From: Bradyrhizobium sp. LLZ17
GTDB taxonomy: Bacteria > Pseudomonadota > Alphaproteobacteria > Rhizobiales > Xanthobacteraceae
Direction of reading: 5' to 3'
NCBI RefSeq assembly: GCF_041200145.1
Contig: NZ_CP165734.1
Span: 1,240,001-1,304,000, forward strand
Length of the DNA: 64,000 nt
Below the pieces are notes generated by a model. It was not told the DNA's origin, ran no database searches, and saw nothing but the letters and a program-made list of their open reading frames with translations. Numbering within the stretch: the first letter of the stretch is position 1; every line of letters begins with the position of its first letter. Of the stretch, positions 44,766 to 56,048 are shown in pieces. The position numbers and the translations under genes are program-made.

Positions 44766-44835
44766 TGCTTGGTTTCGCGACCGCGCTTGCGCCGGCGATC
44801 CGAGGTAACGGCAACAGGATCAGCGTGCTCACTCA

Positions 44836-47082
44836 ATGACGGCCAATCGCAAGACCCGCGTTGCGCGGCAGAGCCGCAAAGACATTCTCCGATTTGCACC
44901 GAACTTCACCGCCTACGAACTACCTCCCGATGCGGTTTGCCTCTATTCCGAGGATCGCAAGTTTTTCCTGCATGGCGAGCTCTATTGCGCCTTGGCCAAC
45001 GCCATCGGACAACATGGCAGGACCAGGCCGGAGATCATGCGCCGGCTTTCGAAGCGCTTCCCGGCCGACAAGATCGAGGAAGCAATCAAGCGGCTGCTCG
45101 ATCGCCGATATGTCATTGCGCGGACTTCGCAAGCCTTCAACGAGACCGTCGGCGGTTTCTGGGCAAGCCTCGGCCTGTCGCCGGAGGTCGCGGAACAGAA
45201 TCTTCGCGGCTGCTCCGTGCAGGTCGAGGCGATGGACGTCAAAGGCGCCAGGGAGCTGACCGTCGCCCTGAGCAAACTCGGCGTTCAAATCGCCAAACGC
45301 GCGCCGAAGCTCACGATCACGCTGGTGAACGATTATCTTGATCGACGGCTCGGCGATCTGAACCAGGAGCGTGTGACCGGCAAGACCCCATGGCTGCTGG
45401 TGCAGCCCTCCGGCGCATTTCCACTGGTCGGACCCGTGTTCAAGCCTGGCGAGAGCGCCTGCTGGATCTGCCTGTTCGATCGCATGATCCGCAACCGCGA
45501 GATCAAGGGGTTTCTCGACCGGGGACCGGCGCGTGCGGTCGCCGTATCGCCGCTCGTCAGCGAAAGCGTCGGACAGAGCGCAATCCATTTCGCAGCCGTC
45601 GAGATCGCGAAAGCAATCGCCTCGGGCTTTCGCACCGATCTGCGCGATCACATCGCAAGCTTCGACCTGCCCGGTGCCGTCATCGCCAAGCACTACGTCG
45701 CGCGACGCCCGCAATGCCCGACGTGTGGCAGCAGGAAGCTGAACAACCCGCGCCGGCCTCCGATCCCGGTCGAGATCGGCGAAGGCAAGAAGCTCGTCAT
45801 GACCAGCGGTGGATATCGCACCGTGACCTCTAGGGCTACGGTGTCGCGCTTCCGCAAGCATGTGAGCCCGCTCACAGGCGTGGTGACCAGGCTCGAGCGG
45901 ATCGACGCCGATCTGCCGATGAACACCAATTATCTTGCCCAGCATAATTTCTCCGCGCCGGCCCACAGCATCGACCAGCTCCGGTCCGGATTGAGCGGCG
46001 GCAGTTTCGGCAAGGGCTCGACCGCCGAGCAGGGCGAGGCCAGCGCGCTGATGGAGTCGATCGAGCGCTATTCGGGCATTTTCCAGGGTGATGAGATCAG
46101 GACGACGCGCAGCTTCGGCGACTTCGCGCCGGGCGAGGCCATTCTTCCCAACGATATTCAGCTGTTCAGCGACACGCAGTTCAACCACAGGTTCCTCCAG
46201 CAGCCGGACGATTCCCATCCGGTGCCGGAGCCGTTCGATGTCGCGGCGAAGACCGAGTGGTCGCCGGTCACATCGTTGCGCGACAAACGTTTCAAATATC
46301 TGCCGACCGGCCTGCTGTACTTCTTCTATGGCGGCTTCCATACGGATTCCAACGGCTGCGCGGCCGGCAACACCCGCGACGAAGCCATCGTCCAGGGCTT
46401 CCTGGAACTGATCGAGCGCGATGCCTATGCGATCTGGTGGTATAACCGGGTGCAGCGCGCCGAGGTTGATCTCGCGCAGTTCGACGATTTCTATGTCCGC
46501 GACCTCCAGAGCCAATTTGCCGAAGCCGGGCGCAAGCTGTGGGTGCTCGACATCACCAGCGATCTCGGCATTCCGACCTACGTGGCCATCATGCACTGGA
46601 TGCAGAATGGACACGAGAATATCGAGTTCGGTTCGGGCGCGCATTTCGATCGACGTATCGCGCTGCTGCGCTCCCTCACCGAACTGACCCAATTCATGTC
46701 CGTCGGCATGATGGGCGGTGCAAGCGGCGAGAAGCCGAGCCTCGACGGTGTCACGCCGCTGCGCCTGGAAGATTATCCGTTCCTGATACCGAGTGAGCGC
46801 CCGATCGTCCCGCCGGCGCCAAGCCTCGATCTGCACAGCAATACGCGGGACCAGGTCATTGCCTGCGTCGAGATCGCCGCCCGTGCAGGCTACGATTTCC
46901 TCGTGCTCGACCAGACAAGGCCTGATGTCGAGGTCCCCGTCGTCAGGGTGCTGGTGCCGGGCCTGCGTCATTTCTATCGCCGCTTCGCGCCCGGCCGCCT
47001 CTACGACGTGCCGGTGAAGCTTGGATTACTGGAGCGGCCGCGCCTGGAAAGCGAACTCACCCCGTTCCTTCCGCACACCTGA
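44836..47082 (+). CDS. TOMM cyclodehydratase: leader-binding, E1-like and YcaO domains fused
   Basis: 748 residues; it would turn Cys (and perhaps Ser/Thr) of the precursor core into thiazolines with ATP. N-terminal winged-helix/PqqD-like region at about 15-100 (leader binding). E1/ThiF-like domain at about 105-310 with Cys209/Cys212 (ACWIC) and Cys294/Cys297 (QCPTC), a four-Cys zinc site. YcaO domain from about 350 to the end: GSTAEQGEASALMESIERYS at 394-413 and QGFLELIERDAYAIWW around Glu524/Glu527/Arg528 supply the ATP and magnesium ligands. The C-terminus LTPFLPHT keeps part of the Pro-rich end of YcaO cyclodehydratases. Start at 44836 has no strong ribosome site. The SagB-type gene follows 14 bases later. 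Confidence 0.92.
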   Translation: MTANRKTRVARQSRKDILRFAPNFTAYELPPDAVCLYSEDRKFFLHGELYCALANAIGQHGRTRPEIMRRLSKRFPADKIEEAIKRLLDRRYVIARTSQAFNETVGGFWASLGLSPEVAEQNLRGCSVQVEAMDVKGARELTVALSKLGVQIAKRAPKLTITLVNDYLDRRLGDLNQERVTGKTPWLLVQPSGAFPLVGPVFKPGESACWICLFDRMIRNREIKGFLDRGPARAVAVSPLVSESVGQSAIHFAAVEIAKAIASGFRTDLRDHIASFDLPGAVIAKHYVARRPQCPTCGSRKLNNPRRPPIPVEIGEGKKLVMTSGGYRTVTSRATVSRFRKHVSPLTGVVTRLERIDADLPMNTNYLAQHNFSAPAHSIDQLRSGLSGGSFGKGSTAEQGEASALMESIERYSGIFQGDEIRTTRSFGDFAPGEAILPNDIQLFSDTQFNHRFLQQPDDSHPVPEPFDVAAKTEWSPVTSLRDKRFKYLPTGLLYFFYGGFHTDSNGCAAGNTRDEAIVQGFLELIERDAYAIWWYNRVQRAEVDLAQFDDFYVRDLQSQFAEAGRKLWVLDITSDLGIPTYVAIMHWMQNGHENIEFGSGAHFDRRIALLRSLTELTQFMSVGMMGGASGEKPSLDGVTPLRLEDYPFLIPSERPIVPPAPSLDLHSNTRDQVIACVEIAARAGYDFLVLDQTRPDVEVPVVRVLVPGLRHFYRRFAPGRLYDVPVKLGLLERPRLESELTPFLPHT

Positions 47083-47096
47083 AGGGCTGCTGTTTC

Positions 47097-48554
47097 GTGC
47101 GTGTTCCCCGGAAGAAGCCGACCAGGAAGACCGCGCCGGAGATTGCTGCTCGACTGAGCCATCGCTTCTCGCTTCAGATGCAGATGGACGGAAACGTCGC
47201 CGCTTCGCTGGGAGACTATTCCGTCAGCCTCGGCCAGTTCAGCCAGGCCGCGACGGTTCGCGCCCGCGACCTGAGCACCGGCCTTTCGCTCGCGTCCTTT
47301 GCAGGGAAGAGCGTGCTCGCCAGGGAAGTCGACGCGCTCGTGCGTCGGTTGGCCCGGCATGGGCTTCTGGAATACCGCCTCTCCTCGCCGCGTCATGAGC
47401 AGGACCTCGTGGTCATCGAGCCCCAGATCGCCGACTACTGGCCGCGACGTGCGAAGCTCGGCAGCCGTGACACCGTCGTGTTGTCTCGCTTTGCCTATCT
47501 GCGCCGGCGCGGCAACGAGATGGTGCTGGAATCGCCGCGCGCAGGCGCGCTGTTCCGGATCGGCGACCCCGCCATCGCCACGACCCTTGCCGAGCTGTCG
47601 CAGCGTCGGAAAATCAACAAGCTCAACCTGCGGGCGGCGTCCTCGACGCTTTGTCTGCTCGAACTGTTGCTGGACAGCCAGATCTTGATCAAGATCGGCG
47701 CCAAAGACGAAGACGGCCTCCGGATGAACGAAGGCGACGGCAATCTCGTTCTCTGGGATTTCCATGATCTGGTGTTTCACACGCGCAGTACGGAGGGCCG
47801 GCAAGCCAATCCGGTCGGCGCCGCCTTCACCTATGCGAGCGTCGTTCCACCCTTGCCCGCGGTACGTCCGCCCTGGCCCGGCAGCAAGATCGACCTGCGC
47901 AAATTCGCCCGCGCCGAACCGAACTCTCCCTTCCCGAAGCTGTTGCGCGAGCGCCATTCAACACGGGATTTCGACGACAAGCATCCGGTCACGCTCGGCG
48001 AGCTCGCGCAGTTTCTCGACACCACCGCGCGCGTCCTGTCCGAATGGAAGAGTGGCCCGTATTTCGAGGGCGGGACCGACGTTACCTACAGCACGAGGCC
48101 GTATCCGTCAGCCGGCAGCGCCTACGAGCTGGAATTGTACCTGACGGTCACGAATTGCGAAGGGCTGGCGCGCGGCCTCTACCACTACGATGCAGCGAGC
48201 CACGCGCTGGTCGCGATCGGCGCTTCCACTCGACAACTCCAGGCGCACGCGGCGGCCGCCCAGTTTGCCATGGATGCCCCTGGTCAGCCGCAAATCCTGA
48301 TCACGATTGCCGCGCGCTTTGGCCGGATCTCCTGGAAATACAGCGCCATCGCGTACTCCCTGATCCTGAAGGATGTCGGCAGCCTGATTCAGACATTCTA
48401 TTTGGCTGCGACCGATATGGGTCTCGGCGGCTGCGCCATCGGCAGCACCAACATCGATCTGTTCGCGCAGATGACGGAACTGGAATTCCATATCGAGGGC
48501 CCGGTCGGCCAATTTGCGCTCGGGCGCGGCAGGAACCCGGACGTCCACGGCTAG
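47097..48554 (+). CDS. SagB-type FMN-dependent dehydrogenase (azoline oxidase)
   Basis: 485 residues with a GTG start at 47097. In TOMM pathways this enzyme oxidises thiazolines to thiazoles. The nitroreductase-fold domain starts near residue 280 (LLRERHSTRDFDD) and has RPYPSAGSAYELELYLTV, WKYSAIAYSLILKDVGS and TDMGLGGCAIGSTN, which line the FMN pocket in the SagB/McbC family. The N-terminal 270 residues form an extra region also seen in SagB-type proteins of other TOMM clusters. Together with the gene before it, this defines a TOMM biosynthetic operon. No transporter follows. Confidence 0.92.
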   Translation: MRVPRKKPTRKTAPEIAARLSHRFSLQMQMDGNVAASLGDYSVSLGQFSQAATVRARDLSTGLSLASFAGKSVLAREVDALVRRLARHGLLEYRLSSPRHEQDLVVIEPQIADYWPRRAKLGSRDTVVLSRFAYLRRRGNEMVLESPRAGALFRIGDPAIATTLAELSQRRKINKLNLRAASSTLCLLELLLDSQILIKIGAKDEDGLRMNEGDGNLVLWDFHDLVFHTRSTEGRQANPVGAAFTYASVVPPLPAVRPPWPGSKIDLRKFARAEPNSPFPKLLRERHSTRDFDDKHPVTLGELAQFLDTTARVLSEWKSGPYFEGGTDVTYSTRPYPSAGSAYELELYLTVTNCEGLARGLYHYDAASHALVAIGASTRQLQAHAAAAQFAMDAPGQPQILITIAARFGRISWKYSAIAYSLILKDVGSLIQTFYLAATDMGLGGCAIGSTNIDLFAQMTELEFHIEGPVGQFALGRGRNPDVHG

Positions 48555-48746
48555 CGCGTGCAGGCGCATCGTCATCGCGCGGAATCAAGCACGTTCGAAT
48601 CCGTAGTGATCCGGAATGGAATCCTATTTGGATGTCGCGTACATCGCGCATATCGATCGGCGGCCTTCCAAGGGCATCACCCTCTGATCGCGCTACATGG
48701 GGTTGGGGGACCACGTGGGCGGGGGATCAAAGGCTGGGGCAAGGTT

Positions 48747-48787
48747 ACGAGGTCCGGACTCCTAGGCACTCCGGACCTCGTGCTTTT
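48747..48787 (+). terminator. Rho-independent terminator of the TOMM operon
   Basis: ACGAGGTCCGGA (48747-48758) and TCCGGACCTCGT (48770-48781) form a perfect 12-base stem with an 11-base loop, followed by GCTTTT. It lies about 190 bases after the dehydrogenase stop. Confidence 0.85.
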
Positions 48788-48804
48788 GATATTGAAAGCG
48801 ATCA

Positions 48805-48840
48805 CGCGCCGCCCGGCTTTCCAGCCTGGCGGCGCGTTTT
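48805..48840 (+). terminator. Second, tandem terminator
   Basis: CGCGCCGCC (48805-48813) pairs with GGCGGCGCG (48828-48836) and is followed by TTTT. It stands 18 bases after the first terminator and just before the end of the convergent DUF1236 gene. The stretch 48555-48746 before both contains G-rich runs but no open frame I can support. Confidence 0.8.
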
Positions 48841-48852
48841 CGTGTTGGGCGC

Positions 48853-50223
48853 TCAGCGCGTCTGCGGCTCGATCGTCACGGTGCAATCGCCCTGCCCTTG
48901 CGTGGCGACCACGATGTCACCGGTCGGGGCTCCGAGTGCGATCGGTGCGGACGAGCCGCCGCCGGGCAACTGAACAGTCACGCTCAACGAGTCCGTGCGG
49001 GCGCTCGAGCCGACCGTTGATGGTTCTGCTTCGGTGACGTTGCCGGACGCGTCGCGCCGCATGATGCGGCAGTTCACGTTGCTGGTCCCGCTGCCACCAC
49101 TGGCCGCCGCCATGCTCGACCCGCCACGATCGTTCATTTGCGCACGGGCGCGCGAGGGATCGCGCGGCACTTGGCTGACGATCCGATGCGTCTGGGGCTC
49201 TACAATGACGACGTCGTCATCGGTCGCGAAATATTCGTAGTCGCGATATTCGGGCTCGATCGAAACGATGTCGGGCGGCAATCGGTGAAGACGGACGCGC
49301 GGCGGAATCGTCTCGCCGACGCGGATCGAGATGTTCAGGTTGCGCTCGGGTTCGATGCGTTCGCGGCTCAAGGTTTCGGAGATCCGCACCTGCTTTTCGG
49401 GATTGATGCGGTTCTGCTGACTAACTTGGGTGTTGGTCTGAGTTGATTGACTGGCTTGATTGGTCTGCGTGCCCGTTTGAGAGGGCGTCGTCTGTGCATT
49501 GTTGGTCGCAGGGGTCCGGTTGGTGTCGGTTGCCGTGGCCGGACGGTTGCCCTGTTGCGCAGGCTGCTGCTGCTCGGCGGCGTTGCGCGGTGGCTGGTTC
49601 TGGTTCCGCTCGTTCTGGTTCGCCGCCGTGCCCGCGCGGTCATTGTGCTCGCCAGCTGTTCCCGCCTTTGATTTCTCGGACTCGGCCGTCGACTTCTGCG
49701 GTGCCGACTTGTCCGGCTTCGTCTCGGCGCTGCTCTTGCCACTCTCGTTCTTGCCAGCGTCGTTCTTGCCAGCGTCGCTCTTGGCAGTGTCGCTCTTGGC
49801 AGTGTCGTTCTTGCCAGTCTCGTTCTTCCCACTCTCACGGCCCTGCTTGGCGCTTTCCGCCTCGCGGTTGCGATCTCGCCCCGGCTCGCGGGATTCCTGC
49901 GCCTGCTCTTTCGCGTTGGGTTGATTGCGCTCGGAAGCCGCCGCGGGCCGGTTCTTCTCTTCGTTGGCCTGGCGATTGGCGCCGCCCTTATCTTCCCGTC
50001 CGGCCCCCTGCATTTTCTCCTGGCCGCCTTGCGCGCGTTCCGGACCGCGTTCCTGAGTCCGTTCCTGGGCCGATCCACGTTCGCGCTGCTGCGCGGCGCC
50101 TTTCGCCGGCTCCTCGGTACGTTTCGGTTCGTCTTTTCGCTCACCGGGCGCCTGGGCATAGGCCAGGCCCGATGCGAGCATCAGCCCGACGGCGGCAGTC
50201 GACAACATCAAATGCTTGCGCAT
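48853..50223 (-). CDS. DUF1236 secreted protein with long low-complexity region
   Basis: 456 residues. Residues 1-23 are a signal peptide (ASGLAYA). A long disordered stretch (about 24-275) is rich in Glu, Gln, Asn, Lys and Thr and includes pentapeptide repeats of the type AGKND/AKSDT. The folded C-terminal part holds DUF1236 (VGETIPPRVRLHRLPPDIVS, then YEYFATDDDVVIVEPQTHRI) at about 290-350, and a last domain with two Cys (VNCRIMRRDASG, GDCTVTIEP). Members are exported proteins of unknown role, numerous in Rhizobiales. Confidence 0.85.
   Translation of the reverse strand: MRKHLMLSTAAVGLMLASGLAYAQAPGERKDEPKRTEEPAKGAAQQRERGSAQERTQERGPERAQGGQEKMQGAGREDKGGANRQANEEKNRPAAASERNQPNAKEQAQESREPGRDRNREAESAKQGRESGKNETGKNDTAKSDTAKSDAGKNDAGKNESGKSSAETKPDKSAPQKSTAESEKSKAGTAGEHNDRAGTAANQNERNQNQPPRNAAEQQQPAQQGNRPATATDTNRTPATNNAQTTPSQTGTQTNQASQSTQTNTQVSQQNRINPEKQVRISETLSRERIEPERNLNISIRVGETIPPRVRLHRLPPDIVSIEPEYRDYEYFATDDDVVIVEPQTHRIVSQVPRDPSRARAQMNDRGGSSMAAASGGSGTSNVNCRIMRRDASGNVTEAEPSTVGSSARTDSLSVTVQLPGGGSSAPIALGAPTGDIVVATQGQGDCTVTIEPQTR
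49743..49832. repeat. Tandem 15-base repeat inside the DUF1236 gene
   Basis: Six imperfect copies of a 15-base unit close to TGTCGTTCTTGCCAG lie side by side. They keep the frame and encode pentapeptides such as AGKND, AKSDT and TGKNE. In-frame tandem repeats like this can vary in number between strains. Confidence 0.8.
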
Positions 50224-50332
50224 ATCCCTCTCCTCGTCATTTTTCCAACAGAGGCGAACGTCGCGCTCGCGTGAAGGTTCCTGAAGGGGAAACGGCGGGA
50301 CGCGCTCATCGGCGCGCCGGATCAGATCGCGC

Positions 50333-50720
50333 TCACATCGCGTCCTTCAGCGTGAGTCGCGCCGTGAACGTTACGCTGGTCTTGCCGACCAGCGCCATGC
50401 CTTCAACCTCGGCGCGGTCGGCGGAGTAGTGGCCCGAGAAGCCGCAGGTCACCTCTCTGCCGCCGAAGGCGAAGTGTCTTGCCGACGGCCTCGGTGTGCT
50501 GATTGACGGTCATGTCGCCGCGCCACTTGCCGTTCCGGAAGGTGTAGCTGCCGGTGTAGTAGAAATAACTGTCGCCGCCCATGATGCGGCCATCGCAGAG
50601 CACGACGACACCTTTGGCCTGGCCGCGCTTGCCATCGCGCATCTCAATTTCAAAGATGTAGAGGCCATTGCGAACGCTGTTCTGGACGTCGCCCCGCTCG
50701 GACGCATCACCGGTCGACAT
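50333..50720 (-). pseudogene. GrlR-like regulatory protein, frameshifted
   Basis: From ATG 50720 the frame reads NGLYIFEIEMRDGKRGQAKG, GRIMGGDSYFYYTGSYTF and MTVNQHTEAVGKTLR, the pattern of the GrlR family (lipocalin-like small proteins; the founder represses a type III secretion regulator). Near 50466-50472 one base too many shifts the frame; without it the text goes on FGGREVTCGFSGHYSADRAE and ends KTSVTFTARLTLKDAM at 50333. Restored length is about 128 residues. No type III secretion gene is in the window. Confidence 0.72.
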
Positions 50721-50734
50721 GGCTCATCCCCTGC

Positions 50735-52767
<2,033 letters not shown>

Positions 52768-52919
52768 CGAGCGCAGTACCTTCGATCTCTTCGCGACCGG
52801 AGGTGATCCGGCCGCCATCGGCTCCGACTGTATTTAGCCCATCGACGCCGCCCCGTGCAGGCCATTCGCCGTCATGCATAACGGAATTGCAACTCGCCTG
52901 CCCCGCCCCGCCGGCGGTG

Positions 52920-54035
52920 TCAGGCGCTGCGCGCCAGCACGCCGGGCCGATCCTCGCGCAGCCATTCGGTGATCCGGACCCAGGCATAGGCATGCGTGCG
53001 TGCGCCCATGAACAGACCGAGATGGTTGCTGGGCTCGGAGGCCGCCGCAATGAACGCCGGCGGCGTGCCGAGGAGCTTGGCGGTGGCGAGCGCTTGCGCG
53101 GCCGGCACCACCTCGTCGTCGAGGCCCGCCAGCAGGAACACGGGCGTCTTGACGTCCTTCAGATCAATCGCGCGCCCGAGTGCCGTGAACTGGCCGCTCG
53201 CAATGCGGTTCTCCCGGAAAATCCAGTTGACGATCTGGAGATAGTAGGTGCCGGGGAGATTGAGCGTTTCGGTGTTCCAGCGGTCGAAGCGCGCGAGCAG
53301 TGCCGCGCCTTCCTCGCCGGCGAGATCCCTCTGCAAGGCCGCCGCGATGTCGTCGTGGCTTGGCGCTTTCGACCAGACACGCAGCATCTCCTCGCCGCTG
53401 ACATTGCCGCCGCCACGTGCGACGAGCTGGTCGTAGACCATTTCAGGCGCATTGCGGGCAAGCCGGCACAGCGACGAGTCGATCGCGAGATCGACCGGAG
53501 CGCCAACCAAAACCAGCCGCCGCACCTTGGCCGGAAAACGCGCCGCGTAGAGCAGCGACAACCATCCGCCCTGGCACAGGCCGACGAGATCGACGGGCGG
53601 ACCGATCGCGTCGACGGCGACATTGAGGTCGGCGAGATAGCTGTCGATCGAGAGATAGCGCATGTCCGGCGCGGCGGAGCGCCAGTCGGTGAGATAGACC
53701 CGGTCGATGCCGCCATTTTGTAGCGACTGCACCACGCTGTGGCCGGGCGCGAAGTCCGCGATCAGCGCGCGATGCAGCGCATAGGGTGCACAAACCAGGG
53801 CTGCGTGGCCTGACCGCGCCCTGGTGCATTCGCGCAGGCGCATGGTCGCAAGCTCCAGCGCCACGGTGTTGGGGGTGGCCCACGGCAGGCTGCTTTCGTC
53901 CTGCTCCGCCGGGCGGTGCTCCAGCCACCAGAAACAGGCATCCATGGCAAGACGAGCCGCTTCAAACGGCCACAGCAGCGCATCCTGCGACACATGCGCC
54001 GCTCCCTTCGGGTGTTTGCCGCTGTTCTCTGCCAC
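52920..54035 (-). CDS. PhaC-like alpha/beta hydrolase
   Basis: 371 residues. The elbow GLCQGGW matches the PHA-synthase box GxCxGG with a Cys nucleophile, followed by [20 protein letters not shown]. Catalytic Asp in [10 protein letters not shown] and His in [10 protein letters not shown] complete the triad. Length is near that of class III PhaC subunits, but relatives are also annotated as PHB-depolymerase-like hydrolases, so the direction (synthesis or breakdown of polyhydroxyalkanoate) is open. It lies 16 bases after pncA. Confidence 0.75.
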   Translation of the reverse strand: MAENSGKHPKGAAHVSQDALLWPFEAARLAMDACFWWLEHRPAEQDESSLPWATPNTVALELATMRLRECTRARSGHAALVCAPYALHRALIADFAPGHSVVQSLQNGGIDRVYLTDWRSAAPDMRYLSIDSYLADLNVAVDAIGPPVDLVGLCQGGWLSLLYAARFPAKVRRLVLVGAPVDLAIDSSLCRLARNAPEMVYDQLVARGGGNVSGEEMLRVWSKAPSHDDIAAALQRDLAGEEGAALLARFDRWNTETLNLPGTYYLQIVNWIFRENRIASGQFTALGRAIDLKDVKTPVFLLAGLDDEVVPAAQALATAKLLGTPPAFIAAASEPSNHLGLFMGARTHAYAWVRITEWLREDRPGVLARSA

Positions 54036-54051
54036 GACTACCTCGCGATCT

Positions 54052-54678
54052 TCACTGGAACGCCTCGCTGCTCATGACGGAAACGCCAAGGTCCCGAAAA
54101 CTCTGATGGGCCGCGGCGATCGAGCCGAGCAGATCGAGGCCGCGGCAGGCGTCCTCGATGACGGCCACCTCCAACCCTGCCTTGCGGGCATCCTCCGCGG
54201 AAAAGCGAACGCAATAATCGAGCGCGAGCCCGGCGACGAACACCGTCTTCAGCTCGCGCTCGCGCAAATATCCGAGCAGGCCGGTCGGCGTCCGGTGATC
54301 GTTCTCGAACAGGGCCGAATAGGAATCGATGCCGGGGCGAAAGCCCTTGCGCACCACCAGGCTTGCCCGGGTGATCTCGAGCGCCTGGTGGAATTCGGCG
54401 CCGGACGTGCCCTGCACGCAATGGGATGGCCAGAGCACCTGGGGACCATAATCGAGCTCGATGGTCTGGAATGGCTGCCGCCCCGCATGGTTCGCCGCAA
54501 ACGAGACATGGTCGCGCGGATGCCAGTCCTGGGTCAGCACCACATTGGCGAAATTTTGGGCGATACGGTTGATGGTCGGCACGACTCGCTCGCCGCTGGG
54601 GACGGCGAGCGCGCCGCCCGTGCAGAAGTCGTTCTGCACGTCGATCACGAGGAGCACGTCACGGTCGGACGCCTTCAT
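54052..54678 (-). CDS. pncA: Nicotinamidase
   Basis: Converts nicotinamide to nicotinate for NAD salvage, 208 residues. Active-site residues can be placed: Asp in LVIDVQNDF, Lys in VVRKGFRPGIDSYSA and Cys in ALDYCVRFSAEDA. The metal site is in TQDWHPRDHVSFA (Asp, His, His). It lies upstream of the PhaC-like gene and nadE on the same strand, so salvage and synthesis of NAD are probably co-expressed. Confidence 0.94.
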   Translation of the reverse strand: MKASDRDVLLVIDVQNDFCTGGALAVPSGERVVPTINRIAQNFANVVLTQDWHPRDHVSFAANHAGRQPFQTIELDYGPQVLWPSHCVQGTSGAEFHQALEITRASLVVRKGFRPGIDSYSALFENDHRTPTGLLGYLRERELKTVFVAGLALDYCVRFSAEDARKAGLEVAVIEDACRGLDLLGSIAAAHQSFRDLGVSVMSSEAFQ

Positions 54679-54938
54679 CGCAGGGCCTCATTGCATCGGC
54701 CGGGCGCAACGGGCGCCGGCCGCTTGCTTCAATGTCGATCTTCCCGGGCTGCTTCGCAACCACCGACACTGCAGGGATGTCGCGCAAATCGTCCGACCTT
54801 CGTCCCCAGCATGCAACGCTTTGGCGCGGTCCGTGTTGACTAGCCTCATCCAAGGGCGGATTCTGCCATGTCCGCGACATGCGGATCGAAGGAGCGGAGG
54901 AAAAAGGCTCGCGCAGCCGGCAAGGCCGCGGTAGCCAG

Positions 54939-55913
54939 ATGGGCATGAGTATCGGCAAGCCAGGAACGATTCTTCTCGCCGATATCGGCGGCACCAATGC
55001 GCGCTTCGCGCTGAGCGAGAGCGACCAGATCGGAGCAATCGACTATGTAAAGGTCGCCGACCACCTGACGGTCCAGGAAGCCATCATCGATGTGCTGCGA
55101 CGGACCGCCGGCGAAAAGCCGGCCAGAGCCGTGCTGGCCGTCGCCGGTCCGGTCACGAACAATCGCTGCGTCATGACCAACAGCCCGTGGATCATCGACG
55201 GCAACGAGCTCCAGCCGGCGCTCGGCTTCGACAGCGTCCATGTGCTCAATGATTTCGAGGTGGTGGCCTGGTCCCTGCCCGCCTTGCAGCCAAGCGACCT
55301 CATTCCGCTCGGCGGACAGGACGGCTTGCCGGGAGAGCCGTTGCTGGTGATCGGCCCCGGGACGGGCTTCGGGGTATCCTGCTTGGTCGAGCGCCATGGT
55401 GCGCGGCTGGCCGTCGTCACCGAGGCTGGCCACGCGACCCTGCCGGCGGAGAACGAACGCGAGGAACGCGTCATCGCCTGCCTGCGTCGGCGCCAGGGTC
55501 ACGTCTCGATCGAGCGCGGCGCGCTGTCCGGCTCCGGCTTGCAAAGCCTTTACGAGGCGCTGGCGGAGGTCGATGGCGTGCAGATACCGCAGCGCGACGC
55601 CGCCGGCATCACCAAAGCGGCGCTGAACAGCAGCTGCGAGCTCAGCCGCGCGACGCTCAGTATGTTTTGCGCGATCCTCGGCTCCGTCGCGGGCAATCTT
55701 GCGGTGACCTTTGGGGCCCGAGGCGGCGTTTACATCGGCGGCGGGATCGCCCCGCGCTTTCCCGACTTCCTCGCGGCCTCCGCGTTCCGGGCGCGCTTCG
55801 AGGCGAAGGGGCGTTTCCAGGACTATCTGCGCAACATCCCGACCCTACTGATCACCAAACCCGATGCCAGCTTCGTCGGCCTGAAGATGTTCGCCGACCA
55901 CAATCTGGGTTGA
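54939..55913 (+). CDS. glk: Glucokinase
   Basis: Phosphorylates glucose in the cytoplasm, 324 residues. The pattern of the Glk family is seen: ILLADIGGTNARFALSESD near the N-terminus (phosphate 1), NDFEVVAWSLPAL, VIGPGTGFGVS, VVTEAGHATLPAENEREER and VYIGGGIAPRFPDFL. The start at 54939 (MGMSIGKPG) is used because the upstream residues are polar and not conserved. It is divergent from pncA. Confidence 0.94.
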   Translation: MGMSIGKPGTILLADIGGTNARFALSESDQIGAIDYVKVADHLTVQEAIIDVLRRTAGEKPARAVLAVAGPVTNNRCVMTNSPWIIDGNELQPALGFDSVHVLNDFEVVAWSLPALQPSDLIPLGGQDGLPGEPLLVIGPGTGFGVSCLVERHGARLAVVTEAGHATLPAENEREERVIACLRRRQGHVSIERGALSGSGLQSLYEALAEVDGVQIPQRDAAGITKAALNSSCELSRATLSMFCAILGSVAGNLAVTFGARGGVYIGGGIAPRFPDFLAASAFRARFEAKGRFQDYLRNIPTLLITKPDASFVGLKMFADHNLG

Positions 55914-56048
55914 GGCCCGCGCGCTTCTCGCGCGCCACGGTTGAGCAATTCACAGCTGATTGCATCGAATGCACGTTTCCGCGCAGGATCGCGCTTGCCG
56001 GTTCGTGTGAGATGGGAAACAATCCAGCCGTGTGTACGGGGGCGTGAC

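Noticed and set aside
44920..46971. Open frame of 683 codons on the minus strand opposite the YcaO gene
   Set aside because: It is the antisense shadow of a well-supported gene in a GC-rich genome. Its product has no recognisable domain and is full of Arg, His and Asp from reversed codons.
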